Assembly: GCA_018402565.1 (NCBI GenBank)
Contig: JAGYIQ010000002.1
Location: 124,001-188,000, forward strand
Origin: Pirellulaceae bacterium
Lineage (GTDB): Bacteria > Planctomycetota > Planctomycetia > Pirellulales > Pirellulaceae
Direction of reading: 5' to 3'
DNA length: 64,000 nt
Position numbers and translations under genes: made by a program. Below the pieces are notes generated by a model that saw only the letters and a program-made list of their open reading frames with translations, had not been told where the DNA came from and did no database searches. Positions within the stretch are counted from its first letter, which is position 1; each line of letters starts with the position of its first letter. Shown here in pieces: positions 9,759-19,564 of the stretch.

Positions 9759-9792
9759 AAAAAAACGCGACGACCGCCCCCCCCTCGGGTCG
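9759..9792 (-). terminator. possible terminator after the TIM-barrel gene
   Basis: A short stem (CGACC 9771-9775 with GGTCG 9788-9792) is followed on the minus strand by a seven-T run, about 40 bp after the stop of the sugar-isomerase-like gene. The stem is short, so support is moderate. The rest of 9577-9830 is G-rich low-complexity DNA with no gene. Confidence 0.4.
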
Positions 9793-9830
9793 ATCGCCTC
9801 GCCTTTGGATCTAATCTGTCCGGCCGACGA

Positions 9831-10730
9831 CTACTTCAATTCGGCCGTCATACGATGGAAGTTTTGCACGCATTGCCCCACCTCCGGCAGCGAGTTCAAC
9901 CAATTGTGCTCGTACTCCACCGAGATCGGCCCAGAGAACTTCTGCCGCTTCATCTCGGCCAAGATGGCGGGCACGTCCGCGACCCCTTCACCCCACGGAA
10001 CATCGTGGGCGCCGCTGCCTGTCTTGTTCAGGTCTTTGAAGTGCATGCTGTGGATTCGTCCCTCCAGCTTCTTCAGGCACTCGACCGGGTTCAGGTCGCT
10101 CCGCAACCAGTGCCCCGTATCGGCACAGGCCCCCAACCACGCGCTACGGCCCTCCAAGGCCTCTAAGATAATGTCCGGATTCCAATAGATGGACGGATTC
10201 GGATGATTGTGTAAGGCCACTTTAATCTGGTACTCCTCGCACAACTTCTCCAACAAATCGAACGCCGATCGCTCCACTTCCGTGTTGATGACTTTCACGC
10301 CCATCGTTTTGCACCAATCGAAGACCCGCCGACTCTCGGCCTCGTTCGCACTGAGCCCGACGACACCGAACGCGGTCACTTGAATTCCCGCGTCACTCAG
10401 CTTCTGCTTGACGGCTGCCACTTGCTGCTCCGTCATGCCGGGCCCCATCGACCCATCGATGTCGGCGGAGATCTTCTGCCCAGGGAAAGCCTCGACGTAC
10501 TTCAAGCCAACGCTCTGAGCCTTGTCCACCGCTTCGAAGAACGTAAAACGATTGAACGTGTAGGTCTGCGTTCCCAACCACCACCCCATGGCCTCGGCCG
10601 CCGAGTCATCCGGTTTGGGAAACTTCACCTCGTCGTCCTGCGCCAGCAGGCTCGTCGGCTGCCAGGCCCACGCGCCGACCATCAATGCCACCAGTCCCCA
10701 CAGGCCCCAAGCTCCGGCAAGTCGTTTCAT
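9831..10730 (-). CDS. secreted sugar phosphate isomerase/epimerase-like TIM-barrel protein
   Basis: 299 residues. A signal peptide (MKRLAGAWGLWGLVALMVGAWAW, cut near LLAQ-DD) fixes the start at the ATG at 10730 rather than the upstream in-frame ATG. The mature part is a xylose-isomerase-type TIM barrel: metal and substrate ligands are expected at INTEVE, ALHNHP, ADTGHW, MHFKDLN and EYEHN. Such exported AP-endonuclease-family-2-fold proteins are numerous in planctomycetes and are assumed to act on sugars or cyclitols in the periplasm. The substrate cannot be told. It lies 151 bp after ppk on the same strand. Confidence 0.85.
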   Translation of the reverse strand: MKRLAGAWGLWGLVALMVGAWAWQPTSLLAQDDEVKFPKPDDSAAEAMGWWLGTQTYTFNRFTFFEAVDKAQSVGLKYVEAFPGQKISADIDGSMGPGMTEQQVAAVKQKLSDAGIQVTAFGVVGLSANEAESRRVFDWCKTMGVKVINTEVERSAFDLLEKLCEEYQIKVALHNHPNPSIYWNPDIILEALEGRSAWLGACADTGHWLRSDLNPVECLKKLEGRIHSMHFKDLNKTGSGAHDVPWGEGVADVPAILAEMKRQKFSGPISVEYEHNWLNSLPEVGQCVQNFHRMTAELK

Positions 10731-10881
10731 CGCTCTCAGTCTCCAACTCCAAATAGGTACGCAACACCCCCGCGTCGGCAAAAACGAGCAGCAGATCGTC
10801 CGCCACCGCTCGACGCTCCTAACACCATAACAGAAAACCCACCAACTCGCGACCAAGACGTCCATTTAGAGCACGTCGTCG

Positions 10882-13062
10882 CTACAGCACATCGTCGACG
10901 TCTGCCTCGCGGCGATGGGGATGAAACATGGAGCGTTCGGCCAAAAACTGCTCGGCCCGTTGCTGCACCGCCAACTTGAACAACTCTTTTTGGCAATGAA
11001 ACTCCGGCTCCTCGGGCCCACGACTCACCGCGGTGTAGCTGCCATCCGACTGCAGACGCTTGGCCTTGACATTGTCCTGAAAGTAATAGTCCAGGACCTC
11101 CAGCAATCGTCGACGGCAGGTCTCGTCCTCCACCGGAATCAACAACTCGACGCGTCGATCCAGATTCCTCGCCATCATATCGGCACTGGAGATAAACACG
11201 CGGCCATCCGCGCCGTGTTGGAAGAAGTAAATCCGCGCATGCTCCAAATACCGATCGATGATGCTGGTCACCTCAATATTCTCGCTCAAACCCGGCACTC
11301 CAGGTCGCAAGCAACAGATCCCTCGCACGCTGAGCGAAACCGGCACCCCCGCCTGGCTGGCTTTATACAAGCCCGAAATGATCACTGGGTCGACCAAGGA
11401 ATTGAGTTTCAGTCGAATACCGCTGGGGATATCCTTCTTGGCGTTCTCGATCTCCACAGCGATCATATCCAACATGTGTTGCCGCAAGCCCAACGGAGCC
11501 ATCGACAACTTCCGCAGCGGTTGCGGGATCGACATGCCAGTAATCGCATTAAAGAAGCTGATCGCATCGCCACTCAGCACGTCGTCACACGTGAAGTAAC
11601 TCACATCCGAATACAGACTGGCCGTGGCCTCATTGTAATTCCCAGTCCCAAAATGGCAGTAACGCCGCAAGCCATCCGGATCCCGACGCACCACCACACA
11701 GACCTTGGCATGCGTTTTTAGACCGCGGACGCCGTAGACCACGTTCACGCCTTGCGTCTCCAGACGCTTGGCCCACATGATGTTGCGTTCCTCGTCGAAG
11801 CGAGCCTTCAATTCCACAATGGCCGTCACGTGCTTCTTGTTGCCCGCCGCTCGCTCCAAGGCCTGCACCATCTGGCTACGACTGCTGGTGCGGTACAGGG
11901 TTTGCTTGATCGCCAATACGTCCGGATCGTCCGCGGCTGCCTCCAAAAATCGAACCACGGGATCGTAGGCCTGATACGGGTGAATCAGAATCCGATCGGC
12001 ATCCCGAATCACGTCAAAGATATTGCGATCCGGCGAAAAGTGCGGCGTTTCTTGCGGCGGCCAAGCATCAAAACGCAATCCGTCAAACCCAGGCAAGCCG
12101 GCAATCTTGAACCAATCCTTGATCCGCAAGGGCCCCGCCGCCGGAAACACATGCAGATCGTCAATCTTCAAACACTGCATGAGAAACTCACGCGTAGCAG
12201 CACTGGCCGCGGCCTCGATCTCCAGCCGCACGCAACTGCTCTCTTTCCGTTCGGCCAAAATTTCTTGCATGCCGTGCAACAAGTCGAAAGCACCGTCCTC
12301 ATCGACTCGCATGTCGGCATTCCGAGTAATGCGAAAGGCTGCAGCGTCCAACACGGTCTGCCCCGGAAAGAAATCGCCGACAAACTCTTTGATCAACGCC
12401 TCCAACAGCACGTAACCGTAACCGCTCTCACCCGGCACCAAGACAAACCGATCCAAGGCTCGGCCCAACGGCAGAACGGCAAATCGTTCCTGCGACGCTC
12501 GCTGCGTTTCATCGACAGCCTCACGCCAGTCCCCACCCAACATCTGCGCCGGTTCCGATTGCAAATGCACCACCAATGCCAATTCGGACTCGGCTAACAA
12601 CGGAAACCGATCCACCCCGTCGATCGTCAACGGGCTCATGGTGCTGACGACATTTGCCTCGAACCAATCCCGCATTCTCCCCAACTGCTGGCGGTTCAAC
12701 TGAGCCATTTCCAGCTGCTTGATCCCATGCCGCGTCAAACCTTCCTGCAGCTCAGCGAAACAACGGTACTGGTCCGCCATCAAACGCCGGACACGCTCTC
12801 CCGCCAACTCCAACAACGCTTGGGGTCGATAACCGGTCACGTCCGGTCGCTCGTGCTTGGATCCGATCAGGATCTGCAGACTGCCGATCCGGACCATGAA
12901 GAATTCATCCAGATTGGAGCCTGTGATCGCCAAGAACTTGATCCGCTCCAACAACGGATTATCCGAATCCTGAGCCTGAGCCAACACTCGCTGGTTAAAC
13001 TCCAGCCAACTCATCTCACGATTGAGCAACTGATCCGGCTTCGGCACACTGGGCTCGAACAT
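10882..13062 (-). CDS. ppk1: polyphosphate kinase 1
   Basis: 726 residues, the usual length for PPK1, which polymerises the gamma-phosphate of ATP into polyphosphate. The family start is LLNREMSWLEFNQRVL, followed by the ITGSNLDEFFMVR segment. VRGLKTHAKVCVVVRRD carries the autophosphorylated histidine, and FGTGNYNEATASLYSD follows it. The ATG at 13062 is chosen because an AGAGGTG ribosome binding site lies 8 bases upstream and an earlier start would overlap purQ. It is 23 bp from purQ on the same strand, which suggests co-transcription. Confidence 0.96.
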   Translation of the reverse strand: MFEPSVPKPDQLLNREMSWLEFNQRVLAQAQDSDNPLLERIKFLAITGSNLDEFFMVRIGSLQILIGSKHERPDVTGYRPQALLELAGERVRRLMADQYRCFAELQEGLTRHGIKQLEMAQLNRQQLGRMRDWFEANVVSTMSPLTIDGVDRFPLLAESELALVVHLQSEPAQMLGGDWREAVDETQRASQERFAVLPLGRALDRFVLVPGESGYGYVLLEALIKEFVGDFFPGQTVLDAAAFRITRNADMRVDEDGAFDLLHGMQEILAERKESSCVRLEIEAAASAATREFLMQCLKIDDLHVFPAAGPLRIKDWFKIAGLPGFDGLRFDAWPPQETPHFSPDRNIFDVIRDADRILIHPYQAYDPVVRFLEAAADDPDVLAIKQTLYRTSSRSQMVQALERAAGNKKHVTAIVELKARFDEERNIMWAKRLETQGVNVVYGVRGLKTHAKVCVVVRRDPDGLRRYCHFGTGNYNEATASLYSDVSYFTCDDVLSGDAISFFNAITGMSIPQPLRKLSMAPLGLRQHMLDMIAVEIENAKKDIPSGIRLKLNSLVDPVIISGLYKASQAGVPVSLSVRGICCLRPGVPGLSENIEVTSIIDRYLEHARIYFFQHGADGRVFISSADMMARNLDRRVELLIPVEDETCRRRLLEVLDYYFQDNVKAKRLQSDGSYTAVSRGPEEPEFHCQKELFKLAVQQRAEQFLAERSMFHPHRREADVDDVL

Positions 13063-13085
13063 GGCCTGACACCTCTGAGAGTCGT

Positions 13086-13889
13086 CTAGCGAAAATAATT
13101 GACAGCGTTCACAAAAACCCCAGCCCCGTTCTGGGCCAAGCGGGGGTCGCCCGTCTCCTCGCCCGCCGCCGCGACCGGCAGACGCGTCCACTGAAAGTGC
13201 TGGGTCCGCGTCAAGTGCCGTTCCGGGTGCGGCATCAGCCCCAAAATGCGACCAGTCGGGTCACAGATACCCGCCGTCGCCAACAGCGAACCGTTTGGAT
13301 TGGACGGCAAGTCCCCCAGGCCCGGCTCCTCCGGCAACGGAGCCACGTACTTCAAGGCGAACTGATCGTGCTGCGTCAACTCGGCCGTCGTGGCCTCCCC
13401 GTCGGTCATAAACTTGCCCTCGGCATGAGCCATCGGCATCACCATACGCTGCACGCCGCGCAAGAAGACACAGTGCTGCGACACCGCCTCCAAGTACACC
13501 CAGCGATTCAAAAAATGCCCGCAATCATTGCTCGCCAAGGTCGCCCGCCGCACCCCATCCGGCCGCGGAGCCACCAATAAACCACAACTCAACAAAATCT
13601 GAAATCCATTACAGATACCCAAAATCAACTTGCCGTCTTCGTTGAAACGCCGCAACAATTCGCCCAACTGCTGCTCCAACTTGTAACCGAACACTCGGCC
13701 CGCCCCCAAGTCGTCACCAAAACTGAACCCGCCCGGCAAGCAGAGGATTTGAAATTCCTGCAACCGCTGCGGGGACGCCAACAGTTGGTTCAAGTGCAGC
13801 ACCTCGGTGGCACTGCCCGCCATTTCAAAGGCGTAGGCCGTCTCTTGGTCGCAGTTGGTCCCAGGTCCGCGGAGAATCAAGGTCTTCAT
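13086..13889 (-). CDS. purQ: phosphoribosylformylglycinamidine synthase, glutaminase subunit
   Basis: 267 residues of the class I glutamine amidotransferase that supplies ammonia to PurL in purine synthesis. The start contains GPGTNCDQET. LPGGFSFGDDLGAGRV (about residues 51-66) is the PurQ oxyanion and strand region, GICNGFQIL (about 94-102) holds the catalytic Cys, and LMPHPERH near residue 220 supplies the His and Glu. This slightly long PurQ is typical of organisms whose synthase is split into PurS, PurQ and PurL. PurS and PurL are not in the window. miaB lies 18 bp upstream. Confidence 0.95.
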   Translation of the reverse strand: MKTLILRGPGTNCDQETAYAFEMAGSATEVLHLNQLLASPQRLQEFQILCLPGGFSFGDDLGAGRVFGYKLEQQLGELLRRFNEDGKLILGICNGFQILLSCGLLVAPRPDGVRRATLASNDCGHFLNRWVYLEAVSQHCVFLRGVQRMVMPMAHAEGKFMTDGEATTAELTQHDQFALKYVAPLPEEPGLGDLPSNPNGSLLATAGICDPTGRILGLMPHPERHLTRTQHFQWTRLPVAAAGEETGDPRLAQNGAGVFVNAVNYFR

Positions 13890-13907
13890 GTGCTGTGGAT
13901 CGCCGAT

Positions 13908-15569
13908 CTAAGATTGCAACTGCAACAGTTGCGGGGTCTGATGCTGCGTCAGGACAGTGCCCAACAAGGTAAAGGGAGACACGTCGTAAATGCCAATATC
14001 GACCATCTGCCCAATCAAACGCGGATTGCCCTGGAAGACCACGATCCGATCGCACAACGTGCGACCCGTCAACTGGAGCAAGTGCCCCGCATCGTCGCCC
14101 TGACTGTCGGACACAGGCGTCGCGACCAACTCGGACGGACCCCCGACTTCAACCAACTCGGCCTGGACAGACGGCTCATGACCAGACGGCCCACGGGAAT
14201 GATCCCAGCCCTCCGAAGCCGCGCCGGGCTGGGCCAATTGCCACAGGTTCTCCTCCCCCGGCGACGGGGCCACGACCGCCTCGCGGCCGCCACTGGCCGC
14301 GATCGCCGCCGCGGTATCCGACTGCGACTTGCCCTTTTCGCTCCACTTGCTGGGGCCCTCCACCAACACCTGGACCGTCCGACCCAAGAAGATCTGATTG
14401 TCCTCTTCGCTGATCTGATTCTGAATCGCCAACAACTCGTTGTTCCGCCGCTTCTTCACCTCGTCACTGATGTCGTCCGGGTACCGTTTGGCGCCCACCG
14501 TCCCCGGCCGCTCGCTGTACTTAAAAATGAAACTATTCTTAAAACGGAACTCACGAACCGCGTCGCACGTCAACTGGAACTCTTCCTCCGTCTCACCGCT
14601 GAAGCCCACGATAAAGTCGCTGCTGACCGAAGCCTGCGGCAACCACTCGCGGACCCGCTGCATCATCTCGCGGTAGTCCTCCACCGTGTACCCTCGCTTC
14701 ATACGCTTCAGCACCTCGTTACTGCCGCTCTGCAAGGGCACATGCAGATAATGCGAGACCTTCGGCAGGTCGCGGACCGCCATCAGGACATCCTCCGTCA
14801 TGTCCTTGGGATAGTTGGTCACAAACTTGATTCGCTCCAGACCATCGATGTCGTGCAACTTGTGCAGCAAATCGCTAAACCGAGTCGTCCCGTTGGCGTC
14901 TTTGTACTTGTAACTGTTGACCGTCTGACCCAGGAGCGTGATTTCTTTGGCCCCTTGATCGGCCAAAATCTTGGCCTCTTCATAGATCTGCTGCGGGTCG
15001 CGTCCCTGCTCGGGGCCACGAGTCATCGGCACAATGCAGTAGGTGCAAAACTTATCGCAGCCAATCTGAATACGCAAAAAAGCCTGAAAAGGGGTCGGCC
15101 GCATGGTGGGGTCGCGCAGCGGATCGAAGGTCTCGTGACTCCGCTTGATGACCTCGGTCGGACCATCCGTCCGCTCCTTGCTGATCGCCATGAACTGGCC
15201 ACCCGGCTTGGCCTGCGATTGCCGAATTAGATCCGGCACCTGGCGCAACTGGCCAGGGCCCACGATAAAGTCAACATAAGGAGCCCGCTGAAAGATCAAC
15301 TGCTGGTCCTTCTGCGCCATGCAGCCCATCACACCAACGACCTGCTCAGGGTGCTTCAACTTGTGTTGCCGCAACCGGCCCAACGCGCTGTAGATCTTGT
15401 CCTCAGCATGCTGCCGCACGCTGCAAGTGTTGAACAGTACCGTGTCGGCGTCCTTGGTCGAATCCGTCAGGACATAGCCCTCCCGCCGGAGACTGGCCAC
15501 GACCATCTCGCTGTCCAGAATATTCATCTGGCAGCCCACCGTTTCGATATAAAGTTTCTTCTCGCTCAT
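13908..15569 (-). CDS. miaB: tRNA-2-methylthio-N6-dimethylallyladenosine synthase with enlarged TRAM domain
   Basis: Radical SAM methylthiotransferase acting on A37 of tRNAs that read UNN codons. Counting from the ATG at 15569 (553 residues), Cys13, Cys49 and Cys83 form the auxiliary cluster site and CDKFCTYC near residue 165 binds the radical SAM cluster. The C-terminal TRAM domain is split: VEGPSKWSEK and LTGRTLCDRIVVF, normally adjacent, are separated by about 75 polar, low-complexity residues. Earlier in-frame ATGs at 15584 and 15596 are possible starts; I prefer 15569 because the family begins almost directly with KLYIETxGCQMN. Confidence 0.93.
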   Translation of the reverse strand: MSEKKLYIETVGCQMNILDSEMVVASLRREGYVLTDSTKDADTVLFNTCSVRQHAEDKIYSALGRLRQHKLKHPEQVVGVMGCMAQKDQQLIFQRAPYVDFIVGPGQLRQVPDLIRQSQAKPGGQFMAISKERTDGPTEVIKRSHETFDPLRDPTMRPTPFQAFLRIQIGCDKFCTYCIVPMTRGPEQGRDPQQIYEEAKILADQGAKEITLLGQTVNSYKYKDANGTTRFSDLLHKLHDIDGLERIKFVTNYPKDMTEDVLMAVRDLPKVSHYLHVPLQSGSNEVLKRMKRGYTVEDYREMMQRVREWLPQASVSSDFIVGFSGETEEEFQLTCDAVREFRFKNSFIFKYSERPGTVGAKRYPDDISDEVKKRRNNELLAIQNQISEEDNQIFLGRTVQVLVEGPSKWSEKGKSQSDTAAAIAASGGREAVVAPSPGEENLWQLAQPGAASEGWDHSRGPSGHEPSVQAELVEVGGPSELVATPVSDSQGDDAGHLLQLTGRTLCDRIVVFQGNPRLIGQMVDIGIYDVSPFTLLGTVLTQHQTPQLLQLQS

Positions 15570-15661
15570 AAACCGACCACTCATTCTCTCGCCCATGCGG
15601 GCTCAACGGCGTGACGCCCGGTCCAACCTTCGACTCCGAACTTCGAGCTCCGCTCGGGTTT

Positions 15662-15718
15662 GTTGATTTTCCCAGCCTCCATCGAAATGCTTGACGCATT
15701 CCGCTACGGAAAATCAAC
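15662..15718 (-). repeat. MITE-like family 1, internally deleted copy
   Basis: 57 bp bounded by GTTGATTTTCCC and GGAAAATCAAC. It keeps only the right-hand segment containing GCTTGACGCATTCCGCTACGG, in inverted orientation relative to the copies at 49 kb. It lies directly beside a full copy. Confidence 0.75.
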
Positions 15719-15720
15719 TC

Positions 15721-15836
15721 GTTGATTTTCCCAGACTCGCTCGCAAAACTGCGAACCAAGTCAAGTAAACCAGGCAAAAACAGGGCGTTCTCGCCTCCAT
15801 CGAAATGCTTGACGCATTCCGCTACGGAAAATCAAC
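15721..15836 (-). repeat. MITE-like family 1, full-length copy
   Basis: 116 bp with terminal inverted repeats GTTGATTTTCC/GGAAAATCAAC, located between the pseudokinase stop and the miaB start. Its internal landmark GACGCATTCCGCTACGG is shared with copies at 27.9, 48.6, 49.1 and 49.2 kb. It has no coding capacity. Confidence 0.8.
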
Positions 15837-15907
15837 TCGCCCCCCTCGCAACCGGGTTCCTCCCGCGTCGCGTTAGGATAACTTCCGCTCGCGAATTTTC
15901 GAATGGG

Positions 15908-18900
15908 TCATTCCACAGCCACCTGGGGCGGCAGCGTCCATCCCTGCTCGGCCGCTGCCGCTCGGGTCGTGATGCGAATCTGCCCCTCCGGTCGCCCAGG
16001 ATCGACCAGCCAAACCAGCTTGCAGGCCGGATCGCGAGCACTGGTAACGGCCGGGTCTGGGTTGGCCTTCAGGACCATGGCGGTCAAGATATCCGCCAAG
16101 GATTGCTGTTGCTGCTGAAAGTCGGTGATCTTCTGGTTCTGCGTGATGCCCTCGACCCGCAACGCGTTGCCATCCACCACAATCGAGAACTCGAAGCCCA
16201 TCTGGCGGTATTCGGTCTTGATCTCCGTCTCCAAATCCGCCAGGGCGTTGATCAAGTCCTGCTCGGGGATCGCCAAACTCCGCGGCACAGCCAGCAGCTC
16301 AGCCAGCGTGGCGGGGGCTCCATCGGCCGACAACTCCCGCACGACCGGGGGACCAATCGATTGACCAGCCGCCAACCACGGCAATTCGCCCCGACCCAGT
16401 TTGGAGGCCATAAAGTAAAGTTCGGTGGCCGCCAGCAAATTGTCGAGGGCTCGCGGTCGCAGCCAGACATTCAGAGTCGGCAACCGGTCGTGCTGGCCCA
16501 CCCGCACCTGGCCACTGAGGTCGGTCAACATGTTGTCGTACCGCAGCAAGATGTTCTCCCAGAAAGCGATCCGCGGCAAATCCAACAGACCGCGCTTGGC
16601 CCCCTCGGGCATTCGCTGCACGTCGGTCACCAACGGCGCCACCACGGTCGCAGCCGACTGCGCCCGATCGACGGCCAACTTCGCCTCGACGTAGGCCTCG
16701 CCGCCCGGCAGGACATGGACCGAGACGCCCAACATCCGCACCGCTGCCGGCACGTGATCCTTGACCAATTCCCCCAACCACTGCCACCGCCCCCCCAACC
16801 ACTCGCGGCCTTGAGCGTTCCACAGCGTGACCGGGTTGACGAAAAACTGCAGCTGCCGCTGACGATCCGAATAAGTCAATAGATTGGCCATCGGCCCCGA
16901 AACCTGCGTCTCGCCGCCGTTTGAGATGACGTCTTGAATCAACTCGGGCGAGGCCAAGACCCACCGCCGCACCCCCACCGGTGTCGCATCCATGCTGAAC
17001 TCCGCCTCAGCCGGATCGAACATCCCTGGCACAACGCGTTCCGCCGCCGCCAACGGCAGATCCGACGGCCAATCCGCCGGTACTCCCTCGATCTGAATCC
17101 AACCCGCCAACACGCCACCCTGCGTCGCCTGCGCGATGAGAAAATGCTGCACCTCCGCCCCAACCGCTCCGCCTGGCTGACTTTCCTCGGCTGCGGCCGG
17201 GCGAATTGGCTCCAAACGAGCAATCAGCTTCCAACCCGTCAGGGGCAGCGCCACCGCCGGCTGCTCCGGGTCGACTTCCAACAGGACCGCTTGGTCGACT
17301 CCCGCCAGGGTCTGATAGATGCCAATCCAAGCCCGCGAAAATCGGTCAACTCCCAAACGCTCGCGCCAGTCGCGAATGGCCGCGGCCACGCCACTGGGCA
17401 CCGGCCCCTCCAGCGCCACCAACAAGGGCTCGACGGCGGGCGTACGCCAGAAGGCCCTCTCCAGGACCAACAAGCCCGTGGGGTTGGTCGGCAAATAAGC
17501 CACCTCCAACGGCAAGCCCACCGTGGGGGATTCCCACAACAGCCGTCCGTCGTCGGCCACGACCTCCTGCGTCCACCCAGTCAGCAGTACGGGACCGCCC
17601 CCGCCGGCCTGGACGGCCGGTTGCTCCTCGGTCGACTTCTCGGCCATCTGCTCTGGCTCTGTCACCGCCGAGCGGCCCGCTCCGCTGACCCACCACCCGA
17701 TCAAGACGACGACCGCGGCGGCCGTTGACACCAGGCAAGTCAGAACCGACGGCGACATCAGGCTCAGCGGCTTGGCTCGAGCCTGGCGGAGCTTGCGTAC
17801 CGAGGCCGTCCCGCCCCCCTCGACCACCGCGACTCGCCCCGGCAAACCCACATCGCCCGCAACGCCAGCAGCCTGCCGAGTCGCTCTCGTCGCTCCCTCC
17901 GCAGCAGCCCCGGCCGCTCCCGCTGGCGTCTCGCTGGCCCCTCGGCCAGTGTCAATGACGATTTGCGGCGTGTCAGCAGCTTTGCTTATCGTCGGCAGCT
18001 CGTCGACCTCGATCGCGGTAGCGGCCGGCGTCCAAGCCGCTCCCGCCCATTCGCGACTGGCAACCTCCCACGGCCGCGACGCTGGCGTAAGGGCAAAAAA
18101 CGGCTGGGCAGGCGACAAATCTCGCTTCAAGATCCCCTGCAGAGCACGCGTCAGCTCCGCCAGATCGGCGGGCCGAGCGGCTGGGTCGGCGGCCAACAGC
18201 GGCAGCACGCACTGCCTGACTGGCCGTGGAATGGATTCCGGCCACGTCCAATCACCGGCCGATTGTTTGGCAGCCACACGCTCCGATAGGCCCTGGCCAG
18301 CAGCGGGGACCTGGCCGGTCAACATCCAGTACAACAAGACGCCAAACGAGTAGACATCACCCGCAGGCGTGGCCGACGACACCGCGGCCGCCTTCCCACG
18401 GCCCGACGGCAGTAACTCCGGCGGCAAGAAATCGAGGATCGACCAGCCCTGCGGTTGAGAGGAGCGAAAATCGGCCGCCAGGGTTGGAATCGCCTCACGC
18501 GGTATGCCACGCTCACCGGCAACCCCACTCGACTTCACCGGCTCAGCTAATTCTGAACCCCACAGAGCGGCCGCCAACCCGGGCACCCGCAGGTAAGACA
18601 CGGGTACTGCCCACCAAGCCACGCGTTTGTCGGCCGACACCAGCACCGCGGCGGGATTGATCGCCCCCAACGACAAATTGGCGGCATGCAGTGGCTGCAT
18701 AGCCGCCGCCAACTCGCCAGCCCACTGCAGGACTCGCTTCGTGGACGGCCCGCCCCCCGCCGCCGTCACCGCCGGCGACAGCCGCTGCGATAACGACTGG
18801 AACGGCCAAGGTTGCACCCAGCCCTCCGCCTCGGCACTCTTCTCGGCACTCTTCTCGGCACTCTTCTCGGCAATGGCCGACCCAAATGCCGGCAGCAACA

Positions 18901-19558
18901 ACGCGCAGTACGGCGGCTCCGTCACCGTAGCCCAGGGCACGATCACCTGTGGCCCGACCGGATCGCGCCCGACCGGATCGCGTCCGACCGGAGCACGAAG
19001 TCCCGCCAACCGAGCGACTCGAGCTCGAACCGCCGCCCAATCGTCGGCCCCTAGTCCCTGTCCAAAAGCCAGCAACGCGCTCGGGCCGGACTCCCTCAAT
19101 CCCGCAGCATCGCCGGCGGCAGCCCCAGCCAAAGGCCCGGCGGAAAAACCCGGCTTCGTCGCCGCCCAATAATGATGCGGCAAACCCCAATCGACCACCT
19201 GATCGACCAATCGCCACGGCCCCAACTCCAGCGGCCGTCCCGACTCGCGGCTGCCGTCCTTTTCACCCGTCCCGCTCGGCGTCGAGGTCCCACTCGCACG
19301 TCGCTTCCCCCGCATCACCTCGGCTTGGTACTCGGTCAACAAATCGTGGTCCACCAACCACTGGCACAGGCGTCGCTCGGCCAGGGCGATCCAAGCCGAT
19401 TCCGACTCACTCGTCGCCTCCGACTCAGCAGCCGCCTCCGCCCGCAACTGGCTCTCTTTCCAGCGGTTGACCTCCGCCCGCACGATCGACAACTGAGCGG
19501 ACTCCAGCAGATTGGAATCCAGCAGCCGTTCCCAGAATGGCAAAATTTCCGCTCGCAT
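15908..19558 (-). CDS. large membrane pseudokinase (Ser/Thr kinase-like)
   Basis: 1216 residues. Residues about 112-480 follow the protein-kinase fold: LGPWRLVDQ replaces the glycine-loop start, the catalytic loop HRDLKPxN reads LGAINPAA (about 297-304), DFG reads AVP, and the C-lobe motif DVYSFGVLLYWMLTGQVP and the ARP segment are intact. The catalytic Asp, Lys and loop Asn are missing, so phosphotransfer is unlikely. One membrane helix lies near residues 602-625. About 590 residues beyond it face the other side and match no domain I know. AEKS and RDPVG micro-repeats (residues 230-203 region) come from short tandem DNA repeats. It begins 6 bp after proA, suggesting co-transcription. Confidence 0.8.
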   Translation of the reverse strand: MRAEILPFWERLLDSNLLESAQLSIVRAEVNRWKESQLRAEAAAESEATSESESAWIALAERRLCQWLVDHDLLTEYQAEVMRGKRRASGTSTPSGTGEKDGSRESGRPLELGPWRLVDQVVDWGLPHHYWAATKPGFSAGPLAGAAAGDAAGLRESGPSALLAFGQGLGADDWAAVRARVARLAGLRAPVGRDPVGRDPVGPQVIVPWATVTEPPYCALLLPAFGSAIAEKSAEKSAEKSAEAEGWVQPWPFQSLSQRLSPAVTAAGGGPSTKRVLQWAGELAAAMQPLHAANLSLGAINPAAVLVSADKRVAWWAVPVSYLRVPGLAAALWGSELAEPVKSSGVAGERGIPREAIPTLAADFRSSQPQGWSILDFLPPELLPSGRGKAAAVSSATPAGDVYSFGVLLYWMLTGQVPAAGQGLSERVAAKQSAGDWTWPESIPRPVRQCVLPLLAADPAARPADLAELTRALQGILKRDLSPAQPFFALTPASRPWEVASREWAGAAWTPAATAIEVDELPTISKAADTPQIVIDTGRGASETPAGAAGAAAEGATRATRQAAGVAGDVGLPGRVAVVEGGGTASVRKLRQARAKPLSLMSPSVLTCLVSTAAAVVVLIGWWVSGAGRSAVTEPEQMAEKSTEEQPAVQAGGGGPVLLTGWTQEVVADDGRLLWESPTVGLPLEVAYLPTNPTGLLVLERAFWRTPAVEPLLVALEGPVPSGVAAAIRDWRERLGVDRFSRAWIGIYQTLAGVDQAVLLEVDPEQPAVALPLTGWKLIARLEPIRPAAAEESQPGGAVGAEVQHFLIAQATQGGVLAGWIQIEGVPADWPSDLPLAAAERVVPGMFDPAEAEFSMDATPVGVRRWVLASPELIQDVISNGGETQVSGPMANLLTYSDRQRQLQFFVNPVTLWNAQGREWLGGRWQWLGELVKDHVPAAVRMLGVSVHVLPGGEAYVEAKLAVDRAQSAATVVAPLVTDVQRMPEGAKRGLLDLPRIAFWENILLRYDNMLTDLSGQVRVGQHDRLPTLNVWLRPRALDNLLAATELYFMASKLGRGELPWLAAGQSIGPPVVRELSADGAPATLAELLAVPRSLAIPEQDLINALADLETEIKTEYRQMGFEFSIVVDGNALRVEGITQNQKITDFQQQQQSLADILTAMVLKANPDPAVTSARDPACKLVWLVDPGRPEGQIRITTRAAAAEQGWTLPPQVAVE

Positions 19559-19564
19559 CGCCAG

